26,820 nucleotides of DNA from Burkholderiales bacterium (GTDB lineage: Bacteria; Pseudomonadota; Gammaproteobacteria; Burkholderiales; Usitatibacteraceae), in assembly GCA_025936275.1 (NCBI GenBank), contig JAICTR010000002.1, positions 1 to 26,820 on the forward strand. Direction: 5' to 3'. Below the pieces are notes generated by a model. It saw nothing but the letters and a program-made list of their open reading frames with translations. It was not told the DNA's origin and ran no database searches. The translations under genes and the position numbers were made by a program. Below, one piece after another: positions 1 to 7,546 of the stretch (positions within the stretch are counted from its first letter, which is position 1; each line of letters opens with the position of its first letter).

Positions 1-1235
1 ATGGCGGCGCGGAAGGCCATCTCGGCGGTCTCCTGGTCGCGCACCTCGCCCACCAGGATCACGTCCGGGTCCTGGCGCATCATCGAGCGCACGCCCGAGG
101 CGAAGTCGAGCTTCACCACCTCGTTCACCGAGGTCTGGCGGATCATCGCCATGGGGTATTCGACCGGGTCCTCGAGGGTCATGATGTTCACCCCCTCGGT
201 GTTGATGTAGTTGAGGACCGAGTAGAGCGTGGTCGTCTTGCCGCTGCCGGTGGGGCCGGTGACGAGGATGATGCCCTCGGGGCGCGCGAGCATGAGCTTC
301 ACGGTCTTCAGGTCCTCGGCGTGCAGGCCCAGCTCCTCGAGCGGCACGATGCCCTTGTCGCGGTCGAGGATCCTCAGCACGATGTTCTCGCCGTGCGTGG
401 TGGGCTGCGACGACACGCGGAAGTCCACCTGGTGCCCGGAGAGCATGAGCGAGATGCGCCCGTCCTGCGGCGCGCGCGTCTCGGCGATGTTCATGCCGCT
501 CATCACCTTGAGGCGCACCACCATCGCCGCCCAGTAGTTCTTGTGCAGGCTCCTGATCTGGCGCAGCACGCCGTCGATGCGGTAGCGGATGCGCAGGAAC
601 CCCTGCTCCGGCTCGAAGTGGATGTCGGAGGCGCTGCGCTTCACCGCGTCGTTGAGGAGCGCGTCGACCAGGCGCACCACCGGCTGGCTGTATTCGTCGA
701 AGTCGGCGGCGAGCGACTGGTAGTCGATCTCGCCGGTCTCGATCTCGTTCAGGATGCCGTCGATCGAGAGCTCGAAGCCGTAGTGGTGCTCGATGCCGAT
801 CGTGATGTCGCTCTCGCGGGCGAGCACCTGCTCGATGCGCAGGTCCTCGCGCGAGATGGTGCGGATCTGGTCGAGCGCCACGACGTTCGAGGGATCGGAG
901 ACCGCCACCAGCAGCAGCTTCTTCTCCGCGTCGTAGCTCACCGGCAGCACGTGGTAGCGGCGCGCCATCTCCTTGGGCACCAGGGCGAGGGCCGCCGGGT
1001 CGACGATGGTGCTCTCCAGGTCGATGGAGACCTGGCCCAGCGTCTCGGAGAGGATGTCGCGGATCGTCGCCTCGGTGACGAAGCCGAGGGTCACCAGCAC
1101 CTTGCCGAGCGGCGTCTTGAAGCGCTTCTGCTCGGTCAACGCGATGTTCAGCTGGTCCTGGCTGATGATGCCCTTGCCGAGCAGCGTCTGGCCCAGCGGG
1201 ATCTGCGAGAGCGGAGTGGCCTGGACGGTCGCCAT
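1..1235 (-). CDS. mshE: GspE/PilB-family assembly ATPase (MshE-like), 3' end beyond window
   Basis: Cytoplasmic hexameric ATPase that powers pilus or pseudopilus assembly in type IV pilus, MSHA and type II secretion machines. About 411 codons are present from the ATG at 1235; the C-terminus lies beyond base 1. The N-terminal ~150 residues look like the MshEN/GspE-N domain (repeated LG-x-x-L segments). The ATPase core follows, with Walker A GPTGSGKT near residue 326, the Asp-box segment TLEDPVEYP and Walker B-region LVGEVRDQET near residue 398; the sequence stops in the RAAM segment, just before the usual His box. The start lies 7 bases downstream of the TPR gene's stop, so the two are probably co-transcribed. 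MshE is preferred over GspE or PilB because of the secretin, TPR and AAA ATPase neighbours. The family call is firm; the exact subtype is inferred from context. Confidence 0.85.
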   Translation of the reverse strand, partial: MATVQATPLSQIPLGQTLLGKGIISQDQLNIALTEQKRFKTPLGKVLVTLGFVTEATIRDILSETLGQVSIDLESTIVDPAALALVPKEMARRYHVLPVSYDAEKKLLLVAVSDPSNVVALDQIRTISREDLRIEQVLARESDITIGIEHHYGFELSIDGILNEIETGEIDYQSLAADFDEYSQPVVRLVDALLNDAVKRSASDIHFEPEQGFLRIRYRIDGVLRQIRSLHKNYWAAMVVRLKVMSGMNIAETRAPQDGRISLMLSGHQVDFRVSSQPTTHGENIVLRILDRDKGIVPLEELGLHAEDLKTVKLMLARPEGIILVTGPTGSGKTTTLYSVLNYINTEGVNIMTLEDPVEYPMAMIRQTSVNEVVKLDFASGVRSMMRQDPDVILVGEVRDQETAEMAFRAA

Positions 1236-1242
1236 CGAGGCT

Positions 1243-2478
1243 TCAGCGCGCGAGCTCGGCGAGGCGGCGCGAGGCGGCCGCGGCGTCGAACTGCGCCGCG
1301 CCGTGGGCGCGCGCCTGAAGCGCGCGGCGGTAGAAGTCCGCCGCGGCGCGCCGCTGCCCGAGGTGATCGAGGCTCACGGCGAGGTTGTAGGCGACGTCGG
1401 CGTTCTCCGGCTGCGCGCGCTGCGCCTCGAAGTACGCGGCCTGCGCCTCGGCCCAGCGCCCCTGCGCGGCGAGGAGGTTGCCGAGCGTGAGCTCGAGCGC
1501 GGCGCTTTCGGGATAGCGCGCGATCTCGCCGCGCAGCGCGTTCTCCGTCGCCTCGGGGCGGGAGAGGTCGGCCAGCGCCGCGAGCCCGGCGAGCGCCGTG
1601 GGATTGCGCGGATCGAGGTCGAGCGCGCGGCGGTAGCCCGCCGCGGCCGCGGCGATGTTGCCGGCGCGCGCCTCGACGGTGGCGAGGCCGAGCTGCGCAT
1701 CGAGGTTCGTCGGATCGGCGGCGAGCGTCTTCGCGTAATGGTCGCGCGCGGCGGCGAGGTCGCCGGCGAGAAGCGCCTGGTAGCCGGCCTGCACGTCCGG
1801 GGCGATGCGCGGGCGCGGGTCTTCGGTGCGCGTGAGCTCCACCGGCGGGTTCGCGGGAGGCTGGGGCTTGCGAAGCAGCGCCGCCAGGTCCGGTGCGCCG
1901 CTGCGCTGCGCATCCGCCTTCGGCGCATCGTCGCCGGGCGTCGCGGAAGCCGGCGCCGGTGAAGGTGCAGGCGATGCGGCTGCCGCGGGCGATGCGGCCG
2001 CGAGGCCCGCGGCCGCGCCGGCGGCGGGCGCAAGGGCCGCTGCACCGGCGGGACCGGGCTTCGCTTCGCCCGCGGTCGATGCGGCGGGCGGCGACACCGC
2101 GATCGGGAGACGCACCGCGACGCCCACCGGCCGCGGCTTGAGTGCGCTCAATGTGTGCCAAACGTACGCGCCCGCGCCGGCCACCAGGATCGCGATCGCG
2201 GCGGCGGCGGCGATGAGCACGATGCGGCGATTGCGCGGCGCCGCGGGCGCGGCCTTCGCCTTGAAGACCGCCTGGGCTTGCGCCGCTTGCGCGTTCGCGG
2301 CCTCCGCGCGGGAGCCGGAAGCCGCCGCGGCGCCCGCGCCGAGCGGCTGCAGCTCGAGCACCGCCGCGGAGGGCGCGGCCGCGCGCACCGCCGCGGGCTC
2401 GGCGCTCGCCCGATCGCCGTGGTGGCGCGTGAGCTTTTCCTGCTCCGCGCGCTTCAGCGCATCCAGCAGCAGGCTCAC
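1243..2478 (-). CDS. mshN: Membrane-anchored TPR protein, MshN-like
   Basis: A 411-residue protein. It opens with MSLLLDALKRAEQEK, an N-terminal motif common in inner-membrane partners of MSHA and type II secretion ATPases. One transmembrane helix lies at about residues 84-107 (VLIAAAAAIAILVAGAGAYV), followed by a long Ala/Pro-rich periplasmic linker to about residue 210. The C-terminal half (about 228-408) consists of TPR-like repeats such as AGYQALLAGDLAAARDHYAK. Its start overlaps the MshL-like secretin stop by 4 bases (ATGA), a sign of translational coupling, and mshE follows 7 bases after its stop. The expected role is a periplasmic scaffold linking the inner-membrane assembly platform to the secretin. 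The TPR and anchor features are visible in the sequence; the name MshN rests on position and architecture. Confidence 0.7.
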   Translation of the reverse strand: MSLLLDALKRAEQEKLTRHHGDRASAEPAAVRAAAPSAAVLELQPLGAGAAAASGSRAEAANAQAAQAQAVFKAKAAPAAPRNRRIVLIAAAAAIAILVAGAGAYVWHTLSALKPRPVGVAVRLPIAVSPPAASTAGEAKPGPAGAAALAPAAGAAAGLAAASPAAAASPAPSPAPASATPGDDAPKADAQRSGAPDLAALLRKPQPPANPPVELTRTEDPRPRIAPDVQAGYQALLAGDLAAARDHYAKTLAADPTNLDAQLGLATVEARAGNIAAAAAGYRRALDLDPRNPTALAGLAALADLSRPEATENALRGEIARYPESAALELTLGNLLAAQGRWAEAQAAYFEAQRAQPENADVAYNLAVSLDHLGQRRAAADFYRRALQARAHGAAQFDAAAASRRLAELAR

Positions 2479-4364
2479 GAGCGTCCCCCGGGCGGCGGCG
2501 GCTCGGGCACCACGGGCACCGGGTCGCCGTGCGGCAGCCGGCCTTCCTCGATGCGATCGAACTCCTTCTGCACCTTCGGGAACGGCGAGCGCGTGTCGCG
2601 GAAGAAGGCGGAATCGGGCAGGTAGCGCCGGTATGCGGCGAGGTCGCCCTCGATGCTCGCCTCGCGCACCACCACCGGGCGGATGAAGATCACCAGCTCG
2701 GATTTCTTCGCGAGGTCGTTGCGATTGCTGAAGAAGTCCCCGACCACGGGGATGCGCGAGGCGATCGGCAGGCCCTCGCGCGCGCCTTCGAAGCTGTCGA
2801 GCATGAGGCCGCCGAGGACCGCCGTCTGGCCGCTGCCGATCTTCAGCACGCTTTCCATCTCGCGCGTCTGCGTGACCGGGATCAAGCTCGTGATGTTCGC
2901 CGCGGCGAGCGACGGATTCGGGTCGGCGACGTTGCCGATGATGCGCGTCACGGTGGGCCGCACGTCGAGCGTCACCATGTCGCCCTCGCTGATCTGCGGC
3001 GTCACGTTCATGATGAAGCCCACCGGGACCACGTTCTGCGTGGTGGTGAAAGTCGTGGTGGAGGTGGTCTGGTTGGTCACGGTGTCCGCCTTCACCGTGA
3101 AGTACACCTGGTTGTCCACCACCTTCAGCATCGCCGTCTGGTTGTTGAGCACCATGAGCTTGGGGCTCGAGAGCACGCGCGTGCGCCCGAAGGAGTCGAG
3201 CAGCTTCACCGTGCTCTGGATCGATCCGCCCACCGCCGCGTTCGGGTTCTTGTAGTGGATGGTGAACGCGGAAGTGTTGAGGCGCAGCGGATTGGTGGGC
3301 AGGTCCGGCCCGGTGAACGCCTGCGTGAAGCTGTAGCCCAGGCCGTTGATGCCGAGCGCCGACCAGTCGATTCCCGCCTGGTAGTTGTCGTTCAGCACCA
3401 CCTCGACCACCGTTGCCTCGATCATCACCTGGCGCTTGGAGGCGCCCGCCACCTGCTGCAGGAACTCACGCACCTTCTCCTGCTGGCGCGAGGTGGCGCG
3501 CACCGTGACGATGCCCGTCTCCGGGTTCACGATCACCGAGGCGGCCTCGCGGAAGGTGAGGCGCTGCTCGGTGGTCTCGCCCTGCTGCGTCTGCGCGCTC
3601 TCGCCCGGCGTCGTGGTGGTGGCGGTTGCACCCGCGGCCGCGTTGCGCGCACGGCTGGTGGTGCGTCCCTGGCTCGAAGCGCTCTGCGTCTGGCCGCGCG
3701 TCTGCACGATCGTCTCGCTGCTGCCTTCCGGAAGCAGCTTGTCGGTCTCGCGCAGCAGGTCCTTGATGTTCCTCTCGAGCGTCTCCCAGAAACGGTTCTT
3801 CGCCGTGTTGGTGATGGTGAGCGTCGAATTGTTCGCGCCGCTCGAGCCCTGGGCGGTGGAGCCCGCGACCGAGCCGGAGATCACCTGCGTCGCGATGCCC
3901 ACGGTCTCGCTCACGTCGCGCGACATGTTCACGTAATCGACGTGGTAGTTCTGCAGGTAGGGCGTATCGCGCGTGACCGAGATCGTCTCGCCGTGCTGCT
4001 CCCAGCGCATGTCGACCTGCCGCGCCATGCGCGTGAGGATCTGCTTCAGCGTCTGGTCGATGGCGTTGAGCGTCACCGTCCCCTCGATCGAGGAATCGAT
4101 GTCGAAGTTGATCTTCGTCTCGCGCGCCATCGCGAGCAGGACGTCGCGCACCGGCTGGTTCACGACCACCACGGAGTAGCGGATCTCCGGCTCGCGCGCC
4201 CGCGGCGCGGGCGGCAACGGCACGGCCCGCACCGGCGCCGGGATCACCTCGGCGCGCGTGGCTTCGGGCTGGAGGTGCGCGTCCGATTGCGCGATCGGAC
4301 GCGTGCCACAGGCTGCGAGCGCCAGGGCGAACGCCAACCACGGCGCGGCAGCGGGGAAACGCAT
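2475..4364 (-). CDS. mshL: Secretin lipoprotein, MshL/PilQ-type
   Basis: Outer-membrane channel protein of 629 residues. The ATG at 4364 is chosen because it begins a lipoprotein signal peptide with lipobox LAAC and the acylated Cys at residue 19; an upstream in-frame extension to 4754 runs through the intergenic promoter and into the ATPase gene and is not credible. An STN/N0-like domain with VRDVLLAMARETKINFDID follows, then N-domain repeats separated by a Ser/Thr/Gln-rich insert, and the C-terminal secretin domain with VLGGLMLDS and the conserved end RIPVVGDFFSNR...ELVIFIRPVVV. The C-terminal tail is Pro-rich. It forms the gated pore through which the pilus or substrate leaves. The gene overlaps the downstream TPR gene by 4 bases and has its own plausible promoter at 4417-4445. 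Confidence 0.9.
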   Translation of the reverse strand: MRFPAAAPWLAFALALAACGTRPIAQSDAHLQPEATRAEVIPAPVRAVPLPPAPRAREPEIRYSVVVVNQPVRDVLLAMARETKINFDIDSSIEGTVTLNAIDQTLKQILTRMARQVDMRWEQHGETISVTRDTPYLQNYHVDYVNMSRDVSETVGIATQVISGSVAGSTAQGSSGANNSTLTITNTAKNRFWETLERNIKDLLRETDKLLPEGSSETIVQTRGQTQSASSQGRTTSRARNAAAGATATTTTPGESAQTQQGETTEQRLTFREAASVIVNPETGIVTVRATSRQQEKVREFLQQVAGASKRQVMIEATVVEVVLNDNYQAGIDWSALGINGLGYSFTQAFTGPDLPTNPLRLNTSAFTIHYKNPNAAVGGSIQSTVKLLDSFGRTRVLSSPKLMVLNNQTAMLKVVDNQVYFTVKADTVTNQTTSTTTFTTTQNVVPVGFIMNVTPQISEGDMVTLDVRPTVTRIIGNVADPNPSLAAANITSLIPVTQTREMESVLKIGSGQTAVLGGLMLDSFEGAREGLPIASRIPVVGDFFSNRNDLAKKSELVIFIRPVVVREASIEGDLAAYRRYLPDSAFFRDTRSPFPKVQKEFDRIEEGRLPHGDPVPVVPEPPPPGGRS

Positions 4365-4416
4365 GCAGGAATGTTCCGTAAGTGTTTGTTTTCTGAAAAG
4401 AACCCTCTCCGCGTTC

Positions 4417-4445
4417 TTTATATCGTTTTCGCGCCTCAAACGCAA
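4417..4445 (-). promoter_or_regulatory. Putative sigma-70 promoter of mshL
   Basis: On the minus strand, a TTGCGT -35-like box (4445-4440) and a TATAAA -10-like box (4422-4417) are separated by exactly 17 bases. They sit in the only AT-rich patch of the locus, about 50 bases before the mshL ATG at 4364. The fit to consensus is moderate, and no transcript data were available. Confidence 0.45.
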
Positions 4446-4447
4446 TG

Positions 4448-4486
4448 AAAAATCCTCCGCGGAACGGGGGGTATTCCCCGCCCGCG
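4448..4486 (-). terminator. Possible terminator or attenuator after the MshM-like gene
   Basis: On the minus strand, a GC-rich imperfect stem-loop (CGGGG pairing with CCCCG around AATA, flanked by GCGG and CCGC) is followed about 12 bases later by five Ts (4452-4448). It lies just after the stop codon at 4501. The distance from stem to T-run is longer than usual, so this is a weak call. Confidence 0.25.
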
Positions 4487-4500
4487 AATCGATGTAGGGG

Positions 4501-5973
4501 TCACGAGTGCGTCGCGCGCCGCGCGTCGTCGCGCACGCCTTCCAGCGAGCGCACGAACGGTCGGAACTGGCGCAGGCTCGCCGGAAGCGCCGCGAGCGCG
4601 TTGCCGGCGGCGTCGCGATCCTGGAAGGGGCCGAACAGCACGCCGACGCGCTGGCCGTCCGCGCCCGGCGTGGGGACGACGTAGAGGCGTTCCGCGCCAA
4701 TCGCCTTGCCCGCCTCGGCGAGGTAGCTTGCGAGGTAGGCGCGATCCTGCGCATCGGTCACCATCAGCTGCACCGCATAGCCCGCGGCGCTCGCGTCCGC
4801 CAGCAGGTCTCGTCCCGCGGCGATGCGCAGGCTCAGCGGATCCACCGAAAGGCCGGCGGGCGGCGCGGCGGTGGCCGTCGCCAGGGGCGCGGAGGAAGCG
4901 GGCGCAGTGCCGATCGCGGCCACGGGAACGGCGGTCGCCTGCGGCGGCGCGGCATTCGGGGCCGATGCGGCCGGTGCCGCTGCCGGCGCGGGCGCCGCAG
5001 CGGGTGCGGCGGCCGGCTCGGCGGCAGTGGCGAGCGCCGTGGAATGCGGCGCGGCGGGCGTCGGCGCTAGCACTTGCGCGACGCCGAACCCGAGCGCCGC
5101 GCCGAGCGCCAGCACGCCGGCGAAAGCCGCCGCCAGCCGCCGCGGCGATGCGCGCCGGCTCACGACGATCTGCGTATCGCTGATCGCGGCGCGCGCATGG
5201 TCGGCGCTCACCGTATGGGTGCCCGCGGCGAAGGCGGCGAGCAGCGTCTTGTCGGCGTAGATGTTGATGCGCCGCGTGAGCCCTTCGGAGGCTTCCGCGA
5301 TCAGCCGCAGCGCCTCGTCGCCGAAGAGGTCCGGGCCATGGTAGCCGGCGGCGCGCAGGCGGAAGCCCACGTAGTCGCGCACCTCGCGGTCGGGCAGCGG
5401 CGCGAGCGCGAAGCTGTGGGTGATGCGTTCCTTCAGCTGGCGCATGTGCGGCAGCGCCAGGTGCTGGTCGAGCTCCGGCTGCCCGAAGAGCACGATCTGC
5501 AGCAGCTTCTCCTTGCCGGTCTCGAGGTTCGAGAGGAGGCGGATCTCCTCGAGCGTCGCGAGCGGCATCGCGTGCGCCTCGTCGATCAGCGCGACCACCT
5601 GGCGGCCGCCGGCGTGGATCTCGATCAGGCGCTCCTGCAGCGCGCGCAGCAGCTTCGTCGTATTGGAGCCGGCCGATTCCACCTCGAGGTCGGCGGCGAT
5701 CGCGGCCAGCATCTCGTCGCGAGTGAGGCTGGGCACCGCGAGGTAGATCGTCTCCACCGTCTCGGGCAGGCGCTCCATCAGCACGCGGCAGAGCATGGTC
5801 TTGCCGCTGCCGACCTCGCCCGTCACCTTCACCATGCCCTCGCCCGCGGTGATGGCGTACATCAGCGCCTCGAGGGTCGCGCCGCGGTTGGCGCCCGAGA
5901 AGAAGAACTCGGTATGCGGCGTGATGCGGAACGGCGCCTCGCGCAGCCCGAAGTGTTCGAGGTACATCGTCAT
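4501..5973 (-). CDS. mshM: ExeA/MshM-type AAA ATPase with transmembrane helix and C-terminal SPOR-like domain
   Basis: A 490-residue protein. The N-terminal AAA module begins with YLEHFGLREAPF, typical of ExeA/GspA/MshM proteins, with Walker A GEVGSGKT at 52-59, Walker B VVALIDEAH at about 126-134 and a sensor segment GQPELDQ. A transmembrane helix lies at about 279-303, then an Ala/Pro-rich linker to about 375. The C-terminal ~95 residues read like a SPOR peptidoglycan-binding domain (YAVQLMV...VGVLFGPFQDRDAA...PFVRSL). The design suggests an ATPase that remodels or recognises the cell wall so that the secretin can be inserted. The start could also be the second Met at 5967; no Shine-Dalgarno sequence decides. 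It lies 40 bases downstream of the response regulator gene and is probably co-transcribed with it. Confidence 0.8.
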   Translation of the reverse strand: MTMYLEHFGLREAPFRITPHTEFFFSGANRGATLEALMYAITAGEGMVKVTGEVGSGKTMLCRVLMERLPETVETIYLAVPSLTRDEMLAAIAADLEVESAGSNTTKLLRALQERLIEIHAGGRQVVALIDEAHAMPLATLEEIRLLSNLETGKEKLLQIVLFGQPELDQHLALPHMRQLKERITHSFALAPLPDREVRDYVGFRLRAAGYHGPDLFGDEALRLIAEASEGLTRRINIYADKTLLAAFAAGTHTVSADHARAAISDTQIVVSRRASPRRLAAAFAGVLALGAALGFGVAQVLAPTPAAPHSTALATAAEPAAAPAAAPAPAAAPAASAPNAAPPQATAVPVAAIGTAPASSAPLATATAAPPAGLSVDPLSLRIAAGRDLLADASAAGYAVQLMVTDAQDRAYLASYLAEAGKAIGAERLYVVPTPGADGQRVGVLFGPFQDRDAAGNALAALPASLRQFRPFVRSLEGVRDDARRATHS

Positions 5974-6013
5974 GGTGGGTCAGCGGGCCGGCGGCGTTTG
6001 TTGTGCGTGTTGG

Positions 6014-7435
6014 TCAGCCCCGCGCCTCGCCCGGATCGGAGGCGCCCAGTTTAGCACCCGATCGTCCCGCGGCCTCCAGTCTTCCGTACAAGGTGGTGCG
6101 CGAGACGCCGAGGAGCCTGGCGGCCTGGGTCATGTTGCCGTTGGCGATCTCGAGGGCGGCGTCGAGGTAGGCCTGCTCCACGCCCCGCAGCACCGCATCC
6201 AGGCTGAACGGCTCGCCCGAGAGCAGCTCGGCGCGGGCGCGCGCGACCGGATCGAGCGGCGCCGCCTCGCTAGCGGGCGCGAGCTCCGCCTCCAGCTCGG
6301 CGAGCCCGACCGTGTAGCCGGCGTACTTGGTGGTGAGCCGGATCACGATGTTCTTCAGCTCGCGCACGTTGCCCGGGAATCCGTAGGCGAGCCATCGCGC
6401 GCGCGCCTTGTCGTCGAGCTCGAAGGGCTGGCCGGCGGTCTTCGCGGCGAAGATCGCGCGATAGTGGTCGAGGAGCCGCATGCGGTCCTCGCCGAGCTCG
6501 CGCAGCGGCGGCACCGCGAGCTCGAAGACCGAGAGGCGGTGGTAGAGGTCCGAGCGGAAGCGTCCGGCGCGCACTTCCTCGCGCAGGTCGCGGTTGGTCG
6601 CGGCGACGATGCGCGCGCGGCTCACCCGCGTCTGCGTCTCGCCCACGCGCTGGTACTCGCCGTTCTCCAGCACCCGCAGCAGCTTCGGCTGGAGGTCCGC
6701 GGGCAGCTCGCCGATCTCGTCGAGGAAGAGCGTGCCCTCGCCGGCATCCTCGAAATAGCCGGACTTCGCCTGCTGCGCGCCGGTGAAGGCGCCGCGCGCG
6801 TAGCCGAAGAGCGTCGGCTCGACCAGCGTGGGCGAGATCGCCGCGCAGTTGAGCGCGAGGAACGGCTCGCGCCCGCGCGGGCTCAGGTGGTGCAGCGCGA
6901 AGGCGACGCGCTCCTTGCCGCTTCCCGATTCGCCTTCGATGAGCGCCGGGAAGGAGGAGGCGGCGTAGAGGTCGATCTGGCTCCTCAGCCGGCGCAGCGG
7001 CGGGCTCTCGCCGATCAGGGTGTGCGCGCCTTCGTCCTCGCGGCGGTCGATCTCCTGCGCGCCGAGCGCGCGCGCGAGCGCCTTGCGCAGCACCTCCGGC
7101 TCGCACGGCTTGGGCACGAAATCGGCGGCGCCCAGGGCGCGCGCGCGGCGTGCGTTCGATTCCTCGTTCTGCCCGGTGAGCACCACGATGCGAACCTGCG
7201 GGGCGTGCGCGAGGAGGTCGCCGATCAGCTTGAATCCCTCGTTGGGAAGGTTCTGCACCGGCGGAAGGCCCAGGTCGATGAGCGCCAGCTCCGGCACCAG
7301 CCCGCTGCGAAGGATGGCGATCGCGGATGCGCGGTCCTCGGCGTGCGCCACCTCGTAGTCCCGCGCGAGCGCGAACGACAGGCTTTCCCCGATCAGCGGG
7401 TCGTCGTCCACGAGCAGCAGGCGCGGCCTGGTCAT
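6014..7435 (-). CDS. NtrC-family sigma-54-dependent response regulator, PrsR-like
   Basis: A 473-residue transcription activator. The N-terminal receiver domain has the acidic pocket D10-D12, phospho-acceptor D54 in ALIDLGLPP and Lys109. The central AAA+ domain has Walker A GESGSGKE (168-175), the sigma-54 contact loop GAFTGA (215-220) and Walker B GTLFLDE. The C-terminus carries a Fis-type helix-turn-helix (MTQAARLLGVSRTTLYGRLE). The DLGLPP...EGF pattern in the receiver resembles the PrsR regulators of PEP-CTERM/exosortase systems, but no exosortase gene is in view. The ATG at 7435 is chosen over the in-frame one at 7468 because GGAGGAG (7453-7447) precedes it. No partner kinase is in the window. 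Lying head-first in front of the msh-like genes, it may control them. Confidence 0.88.
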   Translation of the reverse strand: MTRPRLLLVDDDPLIGESLSFALARDYEVAHAEDRASAIAILRSGLVPELALIDLGLPPVQNLPNEGFKLIGDLLAHAPQVRIVVLTGQNEESNARRARALGAADFVPKPCEPEVLRKALARALGAQEIDRREDEGAHTLIGESPPLRRLRSQIDLYAASSFPALIEGESGSGKERVAFALHHLSPRGREPFLALNCAAISPTLVEPTLFGYARGAFTGAQQAKSGYFEDAGEGTLFLDEIGELPADLQPKLLRVLENGEYQRVGETQTRVSRARIVAATNRDLREEVRAGRFRSDLYHRLSVFELAVPPLRELGEDRMRLLDHYRAIFAAKTAGQPFELDDKARARWLAYGFPGNVRELKNIVIRLTTKYAGYTVGLAELEAELAPASEAAPLDPVARARAELLSGEPFSLDAVLRGVEQAYLDAALEIANGNMTQAARLLGVSRTTLYGRLEAAGRSGAKLGASDPGEARG

Positions 7436-7482
7436 GGCGCGTCGCGCTCCTCCGGCATATGCGCGCATCGATGCACGCGGGG

Positions 7483-7488
7483 ATTATA
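7483..7488 (-). promoter_or_regulatory. -10 box of the response regulator promoter
   Basis: A perfect TATAAT on the minus strand, 47 bases before the ATG at 7435 and with a Shine-Dalgarno GGAGGAG in between. No good -35 box is visible at 16-18 bases. It faces the mlaF promoter, making a divergent control region at 7436-7546. Confidence 0.45.
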
Positions 7489-7510
7489 GGGGAGGGCGCG
7501 CGGGCAAAGC

Positions 7511-7519
7511 TGATAAAAT
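7511..7519 (+). promoter_or_regulatory. Extended -10 promoter of the mla operon
   Basis: TGATAAAAT matches an extended -10 (TGn plus TAAAAT), 27 bases before the mlaF GTG start. There is no recognisable -35, which extended -10 promoters can do without. It would give a short leader of about 20 bases. Confidence 0.45.
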
Positions 7520-7546
7520 GCGAACCTTTCCCCGGCGATTTTCCGA

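Noticed and set aside
2529..4448. Plus-strand reading frame (639 codons) opposite mshL
   Set aside because: His/Arg-rich antisense frame that spans the mshL promoter; the secretin on the other strand is unmistakable.
4365..4754. N-terminal extension of mshL to 4754
   Set aside because: It would run through the intergenic promoter and the end of the ATPase gene and bury a clear lipoprotein signal peptide that starts at 4364.
5978..6018. Direct repeat GGTCAGC at 5978 and 6012
   Set aside because: Only 7 bases long, partly inside the regulator stop codon; likely chance.
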